A stretch of DNA of 64,000 bases from Candidatus Litorirhabdus singularis (GTDB taxonomy: Bacteria; Pseudomonadota; Gammaproteobacteria; Pseudomonadales; Halieaceae): positions 1,674,001 through 1,738,000 of the forward strand of contig NZ_SHNN01000001.1 in assembly GCF_026262625.1 (NCBI RefSeq), in the 5' to 3' direction. A program made the translations under genes and the position numbers. Under the pieces are notes generated by a model, which worked only from the letters and a program-made list of their open reading frames with translations, was not told where the DNA came from and made no database searches. Below, in pieces: positions 1 to 8,840 of the stretch. Every line of letters begins with the position of its first letter. Position 1 is the first letter of the stretch.

Positions 1-731
1 CGTCTTTCCTTGCTAAGCTTTAGATAAGAAAAGACCCATCTTTGCCTGCCACCCACTTGCTGTCGTTTGCCCGCTGCGGCGACAGCTTCAAGTAACTGGT
101 CCTGATCAAACAGCTTGTGGATTGAGTCAAACAGCGCTGGCTGAGGCCGGTCGGGGGCTTCCAGTTTAAAGCGCAGGCAAATACGCCAGAATTTTTCCAT
201 AGCCTCCGTCGGGAATTCCTCAGACTTTAGTTTTGACGTGGGCTTTCTGTTCAGGAAACCTAGCGACCACAGCCGAAGTCGGGTTGCCCGAACCAGCGCG
301 GGGCGAGGGGTATCATCATCAAAATATTTGGCAACGTTGGTAGGGTTTTCAAAAGTTACCAGCTCTTGCAGGGCTTGCCAGGTTTGTTCGCCGCTCCATT
401 GGTCTACTCCAATTCCTGCACCGCTCTGAAACAAAGTAATCGAGTGGAGAAAACGTTCCCGCTCCTCGCGCTGGGGCGAACTAGCGAGGTCACCTGAATC
501 TTCCAAGTAACCCAGTAGCCACAGTCTCTCAGCAATAACCGCTTCTCGTACCAAGTTGGCGCGCCCTTGTAATGCCTTGCTTTTATCTTCTGCGGCTACA
601 TCAAGGATTGCGTCGCGCTCCGCCGCGCCCAACAGATCTTCCAGGTCGGCGTAGTCGTCCAACTGCGGTGGTTCTTGGGTAGAGAAATCACTGGGGGCGC
701 GCAGCCCACCGGGAAATTCAGGTAGGGCCAC
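1..731 (-). CDS. Partial protein with peptidoglycan-binding-like repeats (runs off left edge)
   Basis: An open frame of 243 codons starts at a GTG (731-729), two bases after the stop of the preceding gene, and has no stop before the window edge, so the C-terminus is missing. Residues about 64-125 resemble a peptidoglycan-binding (PGB_1-type) helical repeat: a helix ending in LWLLGYL, then ITLFQ, then GIGVDQWSGEQTWQALQ. A second, weaker copy is at about 146-190 (RLRLWSLGFL). There is no signal peptide at the N-terminus. It is the third gene of a tight minus-strand operon with two small unknown proteins. Function is unknown; such repeats are common in cell-wall enzymes and in spike or injection-system proteins, but nothing visible here decides between these. 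The GTG start rests on position only. Confidence 0.7.
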   Translation of the reverse strand, partial: MALPEFPGGLRAPSDFSTQEPPQLDDYADLEDLLGAAERDAILDVAAEDKSKALQGRANLVREAVIAERLWLLGYLEDSGDLASSPQREERERFLHSITLFQSGAGIGVDQWSGEQTWQALQELVTFENPTNVAKYFDDDTPRPALVRATRLRLWSLGFLNRKPTSKLKSEEFPTEAMEKFWRICLRFKLEAPDRPQPALFDSIHKLFDQDQLLEAVAAAGKRQQVGGRQRWVFSYLKLSKER

Positions 732-733
732 TA

Positions 734-1075
734 TCAGTCAAACACGCCTTTAACGAGTTCGGCTAGTCCAAGCCGGGTCTCCAATCCGGACTCTACGGCT
801 GCGGTGTGCATTGCCAGTGCACTGGGTGACACATCTTCGCTAGACAGGAAGTTGTATGAGTCACCATCAAACTGAAAGAAAGCCTCTGCGACCAAACTTA
901 TTGTACCCGCTGCTCTGGCAGCCTTCACGGCATCCCGCACCCTGTCCATGCCGTTAACATCGTCGGGGAGACTGTCCAGATCTACCGAAACTGAACCTGT
1001 GTAGGTTTGTACGTGGAGGCTACTTAAATCGTCAATAGCGTCCCCTACTTTTTTAAACGCTGCACGTATACTCAT
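734..1075 (-). CDS. Small hypothetical protein (113 aa)
   Basis: I do not recognise this family. The chosen ATG at 1075 follows an AGAGGA ribosome site; a frame-open extension to 1144 overlaps the upstream gene and lacks a better site. The protein is acidic and probably cytoplasmic, with no signal peptide or membrane segment, and reads like a compact alpha/beta domain (SIRAAFKKVGDAIDDL, then TYTGSVSVDLDSLP, then a helix MDRVRDAVKAARAAG). It lies 29 bases after the 78-residue gene and 2 bases before the peptidoglycan-binding-like gene, so the three are probably cotranscribed and functionally linked. Confidence 0.65.
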   Translation of the reverse strand: MSIRAAFKKVGDAIDDLSSLHVQTYTGSVSVDLDSLPDDVNGMDRVRDAVKAARAAGTISLVAEAFFQFDGDSYNFLSSEDVSPSALAMHTAAVESGLETRLGLAELVKGVFD

Positions 1076-1104
1076 CGCATAGTCCTCTTTAGTTTTTAGT
1101 TTCG

Positions 1105-1341
1105 TTAAAGTATTTCGGGAGGTGGGAAACGGAAGTTCTCCCATTTACCGTCAATGTCTATAGTTACTTCATTCATTAATTCCAAGTCACCACATGCCAA
1201 ACGGTTTTCAACCCAGGCAATGAGCAGCGCTGGATTAAATCTAACTGGCATCGGGAAACTGCGGCGACAATACCTTATTTGAATTTGATCTGTGCACCTG
1301 ACCTTGCGGTGAAGTTCATGTACGGCCGCTGCGAGAGGCAT
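1105..1341 (-). CDS. Small hypothetical protein (78 aa), first gene of left-edge operon
   Basis: This is a short frame starting with ATG at 1341, preceded by an AAGGA-like ribosome site about 12 bases upstream. It has no signal peptide. The C-terminal half (VRFNPALLIAWVENRLACGD and a following acidic strand) looks like a folded domain, but I do not recognise it. The case for it being real is its position directly ahead of two genes on the same strand with short gaps and no other candidate frame here. Confidence 0.5.
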   Translation of the reverse strand: MPLAAAVHELHRKVRCTDQIQIRYCRRSFPMPVRFNPALLIAWVENRLACGDLELMNEVTIDIDGKWENFRFPPPEIL

Positions 1342-1826
1342 AGAGTGGTTGGTCCTTCATTCAATTAATGGATAAAATTAGAAAGTACGTGCCCGTGAGT
1401 CTAGTACATCTTCCAGTGGCTGCAAGCAGCGTCAGTATATACTGCGCATCGAGGAACGCTGGAACCAGCAAAAATCCGGCAATTCTTACTTCTAGCGCCG
1501 TCGTGCAATTGTATGTGCGTGCACGACTCTGGTCACGTATTCGCGCTAGCGGGCCCACTCTATTAATTTAGCGACGCAGGAGCCGGGTCCAAGGCAAAGG
1601 TAGCGACAGCTGTTCGATACCGGGTGCTTTTGGCTCTGAAATATATTGGATAACGCAATAATACCTGACTCTAATATTGAGGTCGGGAAGTTAAGCTGTG
1701 TGGCTGTGGGTCCCCGTTCACCTTGCAACTCATTCTGAGCTTGTCGCGTTCGAGCGCAGGGCCTTGTGAAGCAGCGTTCTCGATTATTTTTTTGGGGCTA
1801 AACATTCTTGCGAAGGCTGGCAACGC
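1342..1826. other. Intergenic region, no gene seen
   Basis: About 485 bases between the left-edge operon and the TetR gene. Two mirror-image open frames of about 65 codons overlap on opposite strands at 1361-1571, which is expected by chance, and neither has a ribosome site. Promoters for the left-edge operon must lie near its right-hand... start at 1341-1400, but no clear -35/-10 pair was found. Confidence 0.5.
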
Positions 1827-2441
1827 TTACGGTTGTCTGTTGGCGGTCGGATCCAGCTGGTAGCGAAAAATGTCGATCATTTCGCTGGCTATTGCCGTTG
1901 GGGAGTTCTTTCCGGGATGGTACCAGGTTGGCGCCCAGTTCAAGCTGCCCAGAATAGTAAGCCTGAAATAGCGACGGTCGATATTGGCCGGCAATGGCAG
2001 GGTGCTGATCAGTTCGGAGAAAAGCTTTTCATAAGAGTCCCTCTGGGCAATAAGTTCTGACCTGAGGGGCTCCTCAAACTCTCGTGTAAATTGTGGTGTC
2101 ACCACCAGACTGAAGGGACTTTCACTCAGCAGTATTTCCAAGTGCGCGGTACACGCCGATGTGAACCGACCCCAGGGCTCTGGAGGTGACTCCTCAAGTG
2201 CTGCCACTACGGCACTGGTAACTTGCTCTACGCCTTTTGCGTGAACAGCTATGAGCATCGCTTCCTTGGACGGGAAATGATAGTACAGCGAGCCCGACAA
2301 AATGCCGACTTCAGCAGCGATATCACGTATAGAGGTGCCGGCATAACCTTTGCTGGCAAATAATCGAGCAGCCGCTTCCAGTACCTTGTTGCGACGATTG
2401 TCGCCGCGGGCTTGTGTATTTTTTGCCCTAGGGGGAGGCAT
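1827..2441 (-). CDS. TetR/AcrR family transcriptional regulator
   Basis: A 204-residue one-component repressor. Residues about 15-62 form the TetR DNA-binding domain ([20 protein letters not shown], then [24 protein letters not shown]). The C-terminal ligand domain ends in a [13 protein letters not shown] segment of the kind seen in regulators of lipid and sterol catabolism such as KstR2; that similarity is from memory and the ligand is unknown. It follows the cupin gene on the same strand by 34 bases, next to a thiolase, an acyl-CoA ligase and a P450, so it is a plausible regulator of that group. Confidence 0.92.
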   Translation of the reverse strand: MPPPRAKNTQARGDNRRNKVLEAAARLFASKGYAGTSIRDIAAEVGILSGSLYYHFPSKEAMLIAVHAKGVEQVTSAVVAALEESPPEPWGRFTSACTAHLEILLSESPFSLVVTPQFTREFEEPLRSELIAQRDSYEKLFSELISTLPLPANIDRRYFRLTILGSLNWAPTWYHPGKNSPTAIASEMIDIFRYQLDPTANRQP

Positions 2442-2475
2442 CGGTGTGCCCTCTAAATAATGGTGGGCGACTATA

Positions 2476-2931
2476 TCAGTCTTGGTAATACTGTTTGAAG
2501 AAATCTATGGTTAACACGTCAATAACCTTGTTGTCTTCGTCGAGTATTTCAAGCATATCTGGGCTAGTGCCCTGGAAGCTTGCGTAGACGGTCATGCCCT
2601 TTTCAGACGCAAATGGTGTGTGTGCACTGCCAGGAGGCTCATAGGAATAGGTCCCCTTGAAGTGCTGTTCCTCTCCCTCGCGGTAGCCCCAGAGGCCATC
2701 CAGTGTGTAGGCTACGGCAGTACAGCAATGATTGTGTTTGGCGAACTCGGCATGGGGGTCTTGCTTGAACAGAAAATCCACGCGATGGCGTTTTTCGTCG
2801 ATGACTAACACCTTCAGGTAATTGCCTGGCTGGCCTTCTACCTCGCGCCACTCCATCAGGTTGCTGTTCGCGTTTTCGATCTCGCCATAGAGTGTACGGC
2901 TCTTGCTCTCGAGGATATTACTTGACTGCAT
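2476..2931 (-). CDS. Cupin-domain protein
   Basis: A 151-residue single-domain cupin. The metal-site pattern can be followed as [18 protein letters not shown] (motif 1) and PPGSAHTPF (motif 2). The layout resembles the ChrR-like or 2,4'-dihydroxyacetophenone dioxygenase-like cupins, which bind one metal; enzymatic activity cannot be inferred. I chose ATG 2931 because AAGGTGA lies five bases upstream; the GTG at 2940 lies inside that ribosome site. The gene sits between the thiolase and the TetR gene on the same strand. Confidence 0.85.
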   Translation of the reverse strand: MQSSNILESKSRTLYGEIENANSNLMEWREVEGQPGNYLKVLVIDEKRHRVDFLFKQDPHAEFAKHNHCCTAVAYTLDGLWGYREGEEQHFKGTYSYEPPGSAHTPFASEKGMTVYASFQGTSPDMLEILDEDNKVIDVLTIDFFKQYYQD

Positions 2932-3089
2932 GGGGGTCACCTTGTAAATCTAGCAAACGCTTGGTCGGAAAATTATATACTTCTATCGTCACTAAAGCAC
3001 TCGGGTGCAGGCTATGCAAAGAAACCTGGTAAGTCCTTGATTCCTGCGGCCGAGCCGAGGGTCATGCGCTTTGATTTCGGCGCCGACAA

Positions 3090-4340
3090 TTAGTTTGCCT
3101 CCAGAATAATTACCGAGCAGGCGGCCTCGTCGAAGCCCATAACGCCGCCGCCATTTTCAGCCAGCGCGTAGCGGGCGCCATCCACCTGGCGTGCACCGGC
3201 TTCTCTTCTGAGTTGTTCCGTGAGTTCGGCAATCATAGACAGTCCCGTCGCTCCCACTGGGTGACCTTTGGACACTAACCCTCCTGAGGTATTAATGGGC
3301 AGTTGACCTCCAGGCCCGGTTGCGCCGCTTTCAATAAAAGCTCCGCCTTCTCCTTCATCACAAAATTCCAACATCTCCGACTGATAGATCTCACAAAAGG
3401 AGGTCGCGTCGTGAACCTCTGCCACATCAATATCGGCAGGTCTAATGCCGGCCTGAGCGTACGCCTTTCTGGCAGCGAATTTGCTCAGGCCCGGTTCTTC
3501 AAGCGTACGATATTTACCACCAGACAAGGTGGTTGCGGCGACCCTGACAGCTCTGGCCTGCACTGAACCTGGCAAACGCTTGAACACTTTTTCAGAAACC
3601 AACAGTGCCGCTGCGGCTCCGTCACCCACCGGTGCGCACATCGCACGAGTTAGTGGCGCTGTTACAGGTCGATCGGCCAGAACCTCTTGTGCAGTCATTT
3701 TGAATCTGTACTGGGCGCGGGGGTTCAAGGCGCCGTAACAGTGATTTTTTGCGGCGGCGACAGCAATTTGCTCAGCAGTCGTGCCGTAACGCTTCATATG
3801 ATAGCTCGCTTGCATGGCGTAAGTGTCCATGAATATCGTGCGGTCAGGGGCCGGTTCAAATGCTTTTCCAGCTTCAGCACCTGCGTTGCGATAGTATTCT
3901 TCCCATTCTTGAGGGTCGTACTGATCGATGCCGCCGCAATACAGCAGGTTGGTCTTTTCCGGGTTGTCCGGAAAGTAGGTCTTCTCAACACCCAGCGCCA
4001 AGCTAACGTCAGTTGTGCCGGACATGATGTCCTTGCAAGCACCATTAAAGGCCATCGAGGCGGTGGCGCAGCCACCCTCCACATTGGTAACGGGTACGCG
4101 TTCCGGAAATAATCCTTCGCGAACCAGCGGTGTGAGAGCGACTTGCCCACGAATGCTGCCCTGCTGGTCTGTCCACATCCCGCAATTACCAAACCAGCAG
4201 GACTCTATCTCACTGGCGGTAATTGCATCTGCATCTTGCATCACCTGCAGGTAAACCTCTCGAGTCAGCGCCTTGATGCTGTCTTCCGGGCGCTTGCCAA
4301 AGCTGGTGCTGACGGCGCCGATTACATAGACCCCGGTCAC
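3090..4340 (-). CDS. Thiolase-family protein (SCP-x / lipid-transfer type)
   Basis: A 416-residue thiolase-fold enzyme of the subgroup annotated as acetyl-CoA acetyltransferase or lipid-transfer (SCP-x) protein, which often cleaves branched or steroid-derived acyl-CoAs. Visible signatures are GGCATASMAF around the nucleophile position, VHDATSFCEI, and NTSGGLVSKGHPVGATG near the C-terminus, which supplies the active-site His. The start is taken as GTG 4340, overlapping the ligase stop as GTGA, with GGAG six bases upstream; the TTG at 4352 is less likely. Translational coupling to the ligase suggests a shared CoA-dependent degradation pathway. Substrate unknown. Confidence 0.88.
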   Translation of the reverse strand: MTGVYVIGAVSTSFGKRPEDSIKALTREVYLQVMQDADAITASEIESCWFGNCGMWTDQQGSIRGQVALTPLVREGLFPERVPVTNVEGGCATASMAFNGACKDIMSGTTDVSLALGVEKTYFPDNPEKTNLLYCGGIDQYDPQEWEEYYRNAGAEAGKAFEPAPDRTIFMDTYAMQASYHMKRYGTTAEQIAVAAAKNHCYGALNPRAQYRFKMTAQEVLADRPVTAPLTRAMCAPVGDGAAAALLVSEKVFKRLPGSVQARAVRVAATTLSGGKYRTLEEPGLSKFAARKAYAQAGIRPADIDVAEVHDATSFCEIYQSEMLEFCDEGEGGAFIESGATGPGGQLPINTSGGLVSKGHPVGATGLSMIAELTEQLRREAGARQVDGARYALAENGGGVMGFDEAACSVIILEAN

Positions 4341-5890
4341 GATTGGCTCCAATAGGGGGTGCGCAACTCGCGTTTGATCACTTTGCCAAGAGCGTTCCGA
4401 GGGAACTCATCACGCAGTTCAATGGTGTGTATACGCTGTGTTTTTGCCAGTTGAGAGTTTGACCATTCGCAGATTGCGTCAAGGTCGGGGGTTGCGCCGG
4501 GTGCGGCGATTATCAGTGCCAAGGGTGTCTCTCCCCACTTATCGTGTGGAATACCAATCACAGTAGCCTCGGAAACGTCGGGATGTTGGCCTACCACAGT
4601 CTCGATATCCTTGGGAAAGATATTAAACCCTCCGGACAGAATCATGTCTTTTTTTCTGTCCAGAATATAGAGAAAACCATCCTCGTCGACCTTGCCGATA
4701 TCTCCACTTCTCAGGAATGTCCGGTTTCGTTCATCGCGCCAGATTGCTGCGGCGGTGATCTCGGGCTTGTTATGGTACTCCCGCATGAGACCAGCGCCAT
4801 AGCCGACAATCTCTCCGGTTTGGTTGGGTGGAACTTCGTTATCTTCTTCATCAATGATGCGTAAGTCGAAGCCAACCACGGGAGTTCCCACGGAGCCTTT
4901 GTGGTCCATTTGTTCAGGCCGGCAGATGGTGGCGAAGCCTTCGGAGAATCCATAGAGTTCAAACAAACCGGGCGTTATGCGTTGGAGAATTGCGTCTCGG
5001 GTATCGGGTCGCAGCGGTGATCCCGCCGATAAAATTTGGTTTAACGAAGATATGTCGTGGTCATCAAGTGCTGGAAATTCCAGTGTGGCCACAAACTGGG
5101 TAGGCACCATGAAGGAGTGGGTCACTCGCTCACGTTCAACCACGCTGAGCCATTCCCGGGGGCTGAACTTCTCCATCACAACGATAGTGGCACCGACAAA
5201 CATAGGTGGCAGCAACATAAACCAGGTGCCATTTGAATACAGCGAGGTGGTGGCCAGCGCAATCGACGTGTGCGTGAAACGGAGTTCCAGCGCGTTAGAA
5301 TAAGACCAGTGCTGTCGCGCGCGATGGGTCTGCACGATGCCTTTTGGCTCACCAGTCGTGCCCGAGGAATATATAATATTGAACTCGTCGCCCAGATCAT
5401 ATCTTACCCTCGGCTCATGATCTGGAGCGTCTTTCAGCCATTGTCGATAGTCCTGCCAGCCCGTGGCCTCAAAGCCATAGCCTATCTTGCCGTCAGTGCG
5501 CAGTGAGTCAACCTTAGCGGTGGCAGACTGGGCCAGCTCGCTGGCATCTGCGCTAGCAAACAGCACCTGTGCTCCGGAATCCGTGAGCAGGGTTGCTATC
5601 TGTTGATCGGTGAGGAGTGTGCTGATCGGCACTACGCAGGCGCCCGCCTTGGTAATGCCAAATAGAATCTTGAACATCTCCGTTGAATTGTTCATCAGTA
5701 TGGCAACTTTGTCGCCGCTCCCGATGCCCATCTCCAGCAGTTGATTGGCAATACAATTCATTGCGCTATTCAGTTCTCGCCAAGTCAGCCGGTCATCTCC
5801 GCAGACCAAGGCGAGGTGGTTGCCACGGAAGCGAGCATGGCTGGCCCAAATCTCCGGCAGGTAGACCTGCGTGTCATCCAATTGAGCCAT
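4337..5890 (-). CDS. Acyl-CoA synthetase (AMP-forming)
   Basis: An adenylate-forming ligase of about 517 residues that activates a carboxylic acid to acyl-CoA via acyl-AMP. Motifs in order: IIYSSGTTGEPKGIVQTH (P-loop A3), LYGFSEGFATI (A5), RSGDIGKVDEDGF (A7), LDRKKDMILSGGFNIFPKDI (A8) and the C-terminal catalytic lysine in RNALGKVIKREL. ATG 5890 is preferred, with GGGGGA just upstream. It is the first gene of a minus-strand pair with the thiolase, which its stop overlaps, and is divergent from the P450 gene. The pairing suggests activation followed by thiolytic shortening of a lipid or steroid-like acid; that is inference. Confidence 0.92.
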   Translation of the reverse strand: MAQLDDTQVYLPEIWASHARFRGNHLALVCGDDRLTWRELNSAMNCIANQLLEMGIGSGDKVAILMNNSTEMFKILFGITKAGACVVPISTLLTDQQIATLLTDSGAQVLFASADASELAQSATAKVDSLRTDGKIGYGFEATGWQDYRQWLKDAPDHEPRVRYDLGDEFNIIYSSGTTGEPKGIVQTHRARQHWSYSNALELRFTHTSIALATTSLYSNGTWFMLLPPMFVGATIVVMEKFSPREWLSVVERERVTHSFMVPTQFVATLEFPALDDHDISSLNQILSAGSPLRPDTRDAILQRITPGLFELYGFSEGFATICRPEQMDHKGSVGTPVVGFDLRIIDEEDNEVPPNQTGEIVGYGAGLMREYHNKPEITAAAIWRDERNRTFLRSGDIGKVDEDGFLYILDRKKDMILSGGFNIFPKDIETVVGQHPDVSEATVIGIPHDKWGETPLALIIAAPGATPDLDAICEWSNSQLAKTQRIHTIELRDEFPRNALGKVIKRELRTPYWSQS

Positions 5891-5986
5891 CATTCCCCCA
5901 GAAACAACCAAATGTTCGCTTGGTTAAGCAATAGCCTCATGCTAGCATATTTCTCTTACCGGACCAGTGAAACGAGAGAATTCTGC

Positions 5987-7228
5987 ATGCCTAAAGATCA
6001 ATCATCGGTGCATGACGCGACGCTTATTTACGATCCCCGGGACCCTGCCACCATCAATGATCCTATCCCGCATTTACGCCGATTACAGCAATCTGAGCCC
6101 GTCTACTGGTCGGACGTTTTGCGCGCCTGGGTCATCACCCGCCATGATGATGTTAAGCAAGTCCTGCGTAATGACAATTTCTCTGCCGATCGTATCTCGC
6201 CGTTTTATGAAGCGATGCCACCGGAACGCCAACAGCCTATCAAGGAGCTTATACGCTACTTGAACACTTGGGTTGCGTTCAAAGATCCACCAGAGCATAG
6301 CCGCTTGCGCCAGCTTATGAGAACGGTATTTACGCCTGAGGCAGTGGCTGAAATGTCGGACTTTATTGGCGCTGCGGTTGATCACCTGCTGGCAGAACTT
6401 AAGGGCAAGAAACAGATAGATTTTATTGAGGAGTTCGCCTATCCGCTGCCTGCGATGGTCATTCTCGAGATGCTGGGTTTGCCCCAATCAGATATGGAGC
6501 GCTTGAAGGACTGGTCAAATAAGATGCAGCTGTTCATCGGTAGCGCGACCACTTCACCGCATAAGTATGCATTGGCGGAAGAGGGTGCGATTCAAATGGC
6601 AGCGTACTTTAGGCAGATTATTCGAGAGCGCGAGGAACATCCCGGTAGCGATATCATTACTAAACTGCTGGCTATGCGTGATTCCGATGGCACATTAACT
6701 GAAGACGAAGTGATCGGCACGTCAATGTTGTTTCTGTTTGGTGGGCATGAAACCACTACTAACCTGATTGGCAACGGTGTTCGCTCATTGCTCCTGCATC
6801 CCGGCCAATTAGCGCTACTGCGGGATAGACCTGAGCTCATGGAGAGTGCCGTTGAGGAGATGCTTCGCTATGACGGACCGACAGGAGCATCTGTGCGTAT
6901 CGTCAAAGAATCTCATCAGTTTCATGACAAATGGCTGGAAAGTGGGCAGCGTGTATTCGTCATGATCCATGCCGCAAATCATGACCTGGATGCCTTCGAT
7001 GAGCCTGATGTATTCGACATCTCGCGCAAGCCGAACCATCATCTAACATTCAACTACGGTGCGCATTTTTGCATGGGCGCGCCTCTTGCGCGACTTGAGG
7101 GAAAGATTGCTATCAGCCGGTTGATCCAGCAATTTCCGGACTTGAAGCTAGCTGATGATGAGTACGAGTATATGGATACTATGATTATGCGTGGAGTTCG
7201 TAACATGGCCGTTGAGCTGGGCGACTGA
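5987..7228 (+). CDS. Cytochrome P450
   Basis: A soluble bacterial class I-type P450 of 413 residues. The I-helix oxygen-activation motif is at about residues 250-257 (FGGHETTTN), the ExxR-region pattern at AVEEMLRYDGP, and the heme-binding loop FNYGAHFCMGAPLAR has its ligand Cys at about residue 362. Start ATG 5987 begins MPKDQSSVHD; the open frame extends upstream to 5741, but that part runs through the promoter and the 5' end of the divergent ligase gene. The redox partners are not in the window. Position beside the acyl-CoA ligase and thiolase suggests hydroxylation of a lipid, terpenoid or steroid-like substrate. Confidence 0.93.
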   Translation: MPKDQSSVHDATLIYDPRDPATINDPIPHLRRLQQSEPVYWSDVLRAWVITRHDDVKQVLRNDNFSADRISPFYEAMPPERQQPIKELIRYLNTWVAFKDPPEHSRLRQLMRTVFTPEAVAEMSDFIGAAVDHLLAELKGKKQIDFIEEFAYPLPAMVILEMLGLPQSDMERLKDWSNKMQLFIGSATTSPHKYALAEEGAIQMAAYFRQIIREREEHPGSDIITKLLAMRDSDGTLTEDEVIGTSMLFLFGGHETTTNLIGNGVRSLLLHPGQLALLRDRPELMESAVEEMLRYDGPTGASVRIVKESHQFHDKWLESGQRVFVMIHAANHDLDAFDEPDVFDISRKPNHHLTFNYGAHFCMGAPLARLEGKIAISRLIQQFPDLKLADDEYEYMDTMIMRGVRNMAVELGD

Positions 7229-7240
7229 TCGCAGCCGAGC

Positions 7241-7392
7241 GCCTGATAGCTTCAAAACGCTAATCAGGCATATAAGCCAGTCTCAAGGCTCAGACCGTTG
7301 TCCCTATGAGTACCCTGTTCGCTACGTTAATTACCGCTCGCGCAAAAGTACGTCCTGATAGCCAGGGCCTGCATGTTCAGCGCGCTATCAGG
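7241..7392. repeat. CCTGATAGC repeats forming two hairpins
   Basis: The 9-mer CCTGATAGC occurs at 7242-7250 and 7354-7362. Its inverse occurs as GCTATCAGG at 7384-7392 and, with one insertion, as GCTAATCAGG at 7259-7268. This gives two hairpins downstream of the P450 stop. Neither is followed by a T-run on the plus strand, so they are hairpins or repeat units rather than clear intrinsic terminators. Confidence 0.5.
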
Positions 7393-7432
7393 CGTGTAAG
7401 GTTCAGGTGACTAATCAATAGTGCCATGCAGA

Positions 7433-7470
7433 CAAAAATCCCCAGCTGAGCGAGAAACTCAAAGCTGGGG
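7433..7470 (-). terminator. Rho-independent terminator of the porin gene
   Basis: Read on the minus strand, CCCCAGCTTTGAG pairs with CTCAGCTGGGG over a short loop and is followed by ATTTTTG. It lies 20 bases after the stop of the minus-strand porin gene. Confidence 0.85.
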
Positions 7471-7490
7471 ACGTGGATACCCGCTTTTAC

Positions 7491-8765
7491 TTAGTCAAAA
7501 ACGTATTGGAGACGGGTTTGGAAAATATCCGCATCCTGACCTGTGACATCCTCTTCGATCATGGCGTAGTTGGCGCCTATACGAACTCGATTGTTGGCGT
7601 ACCAGTTGATACCAACGAGATAAGATTTTGCCTCCCTGTCACCGAGCCCTTCGTAGTCACCATCACCGTCGTTATAGCGGGCGAGCACTTCCCAGGCACC
7701 ATAGTCACCGGTTGGTTTAATACGCTTAAACTTACCGTCTTTATAGGGGCGAGATTCTCCGGTAATCACCCAGCCTGCCTGGAGGTAGTAAGTATCCACC
7801 TCGGAGCTGCCTTCTGTTGCAAGCTGGCCGTTGAAATATTCAGTCTGAACATGAAATGCGCCTAATACAGCTGCGGCTTCAATGTTGTATACATCTTTTA
7901 GTCCAAACCTTTTGCTCTCTTCGGTAGTGTGAACAAAACCCGCACCAAAGTGTAATACATTGCCATCGTTGTTAATGGGTGCAGCGGTTAGTCGGCCAAT
8001 AATTGCCAGGTCTTGAGAGCCAAGGTCTTCAATGGGGTCACCGGAATCAAATAGAGCCGCTTCCGCTTCATAGGCGCCGACACCGTAGGTGAACATGCCT
8101 GATTTACCGTGGAATTGAATACCCACCTGACGATCGAAGATGAAGAAGTTAGTCGATGCAGAACGTTCAAGAGCCGTCATGTCATTTGAGCTAGTGAGTC
8201 GCTCCAAGCTAAAGGGTGCATTGTGCTTACCCGCAGTGATATTGGCAGTGCTGCCAAAACCTTTGTAGGTAACATAAAAGTCTTCGACTGTGCCGCCTCG
8301 GCGGAAGAGACCGCCGCGATTATTGTCCAGGTTTAGCTGTGTTTTATAGGCCCAGTCATCAGACTGACCTTTTAGATAAATCCGTCCTCGGCGAATATAA
8401 GTATCGTTAACAACGTTCTCGCCGTTGATATCAATATTTGCATAGTCCCACTGAAGGCGACCGCCGATCGCAAAAGACTTATCGCCATCGATAGAGGCTA
8501 CTTTAAGACCGCTGCCGGTCCTGCTGATGGCAGCATTCTCTGGAGTCATGTTCTCAACCTGTTCGCGGGTGAACACGACCTCCTTGATCGTTTCCGCATT
8601 GGCCGCCTTAAGCTCTGCGTTTTCGGATTCTAGCGTATTCAAACGCGTTGCGATGGCCGCCAACTGTTCCTGCAAAGCCGCGAAATCCGCGTCACTGACC
8701 GCAGCCTGTACTTGTATTACAGGACTTATTAGCGCCATTGACGCCACAATAGTTCGAAGTTTCAT
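7491..8765 (-). CDS. Phosphate-selective porin O/P-type outer-membrane protein
   Basis: A 424-residue outer-membrane beta-barrel. Residues 1-21 are a Sec signal peptide (cleavage near QVQA-A), followed by a coiled-coil region (FAALQEQLAAIATRLNTLES) as in OprO/OprP, where it drives trimerisation. The barrel begins at about residue 95 (FAIGGRLQWDYANIDINGE) and ends with an aromatic strand (LQYVFD), the terminal Phe-Asp being slightly unusual because most barrels end in Phe. Family: Porin_O_P, phosphate or polyphosphate channels. A Pho box upstream (8841-8869) supports phosphate-starvation control. It is a single-gene unit with its own terminator. Confidence 0.92.
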   Translation of the reverse strand: MKLRTIVASMALISPVIQVQAAVSDADFAALQEQLAAIATRLNTLESENAELKAANAETIKEVVFTREQVENMTPENAAISRTGSGLKVASIDGDKSFAIGGRLQWDYANIDINGENVVNDTYIRRGRIYLKGQSDDWAYKTQLNLDNNRGGLFRRGGTVEDFYVTYKGFGSTANITAGKHNAPFSLERLTSSNDMTALERSASTNFFIFDRQVGIQFHGKSGMFTYGVGAYEAEAALFDSGDPIEDLGSQDLAIIGRLTAAPINNDGNVLHFGAGFVHTTEESKRFGLKDVYNIEAAAVLGAFHVQTEYFNGQLATEGSSEVDTYYLQAGWVITGESRPYKDGKFKRIKPTGDYGAWEVLARYNDGDGDYEGLGDREAKSYLVGINWYANNRVRIGANYAMIEEDVTGQDADIFQTRLQYVFD

Positions 8766-8808
8766 AGCTGGGTTCCCCTGTTTTCCGTTCGCCGCAATAA
8801 ATTACATA

Positions 8809-8825
8809 CGGCAACAATGTTGCCG
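8809..8825. promoter_or_regulatory. 17-bp palindrome upstream of the porin gene
   Basis: CGGCAACAATGTTGCCG is a perfect palindrome around a central A. It lies between the Pho box and the porin start, where the promoter or the start of the message should be. It may be an operator or an mRNA hairpin; I do not know a matching factor. Confidence 0.45.
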
Positions 8826-8840
8826 ACTGATGGCAATGGT

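Noticed and set aside
1361-1571. Two overlapping opposite-strand frames of about 65 codons
   Set aside because: Neither has a ribosome site, composition or motif suggesting a protein; they are mirror images of the same open stretch.
3687-4112. 141-codon frame antisense to the thiolase
   Set aside because: It overlaps conserved thiolase codons and shows no family resemblance.
5741-5986. N-terminal extension of the P450
   Set aside because: The extra 82 codons run through the divergent promoter region and the 5' end of the ligase gene, and the extended protein would not match P450 N-termini.
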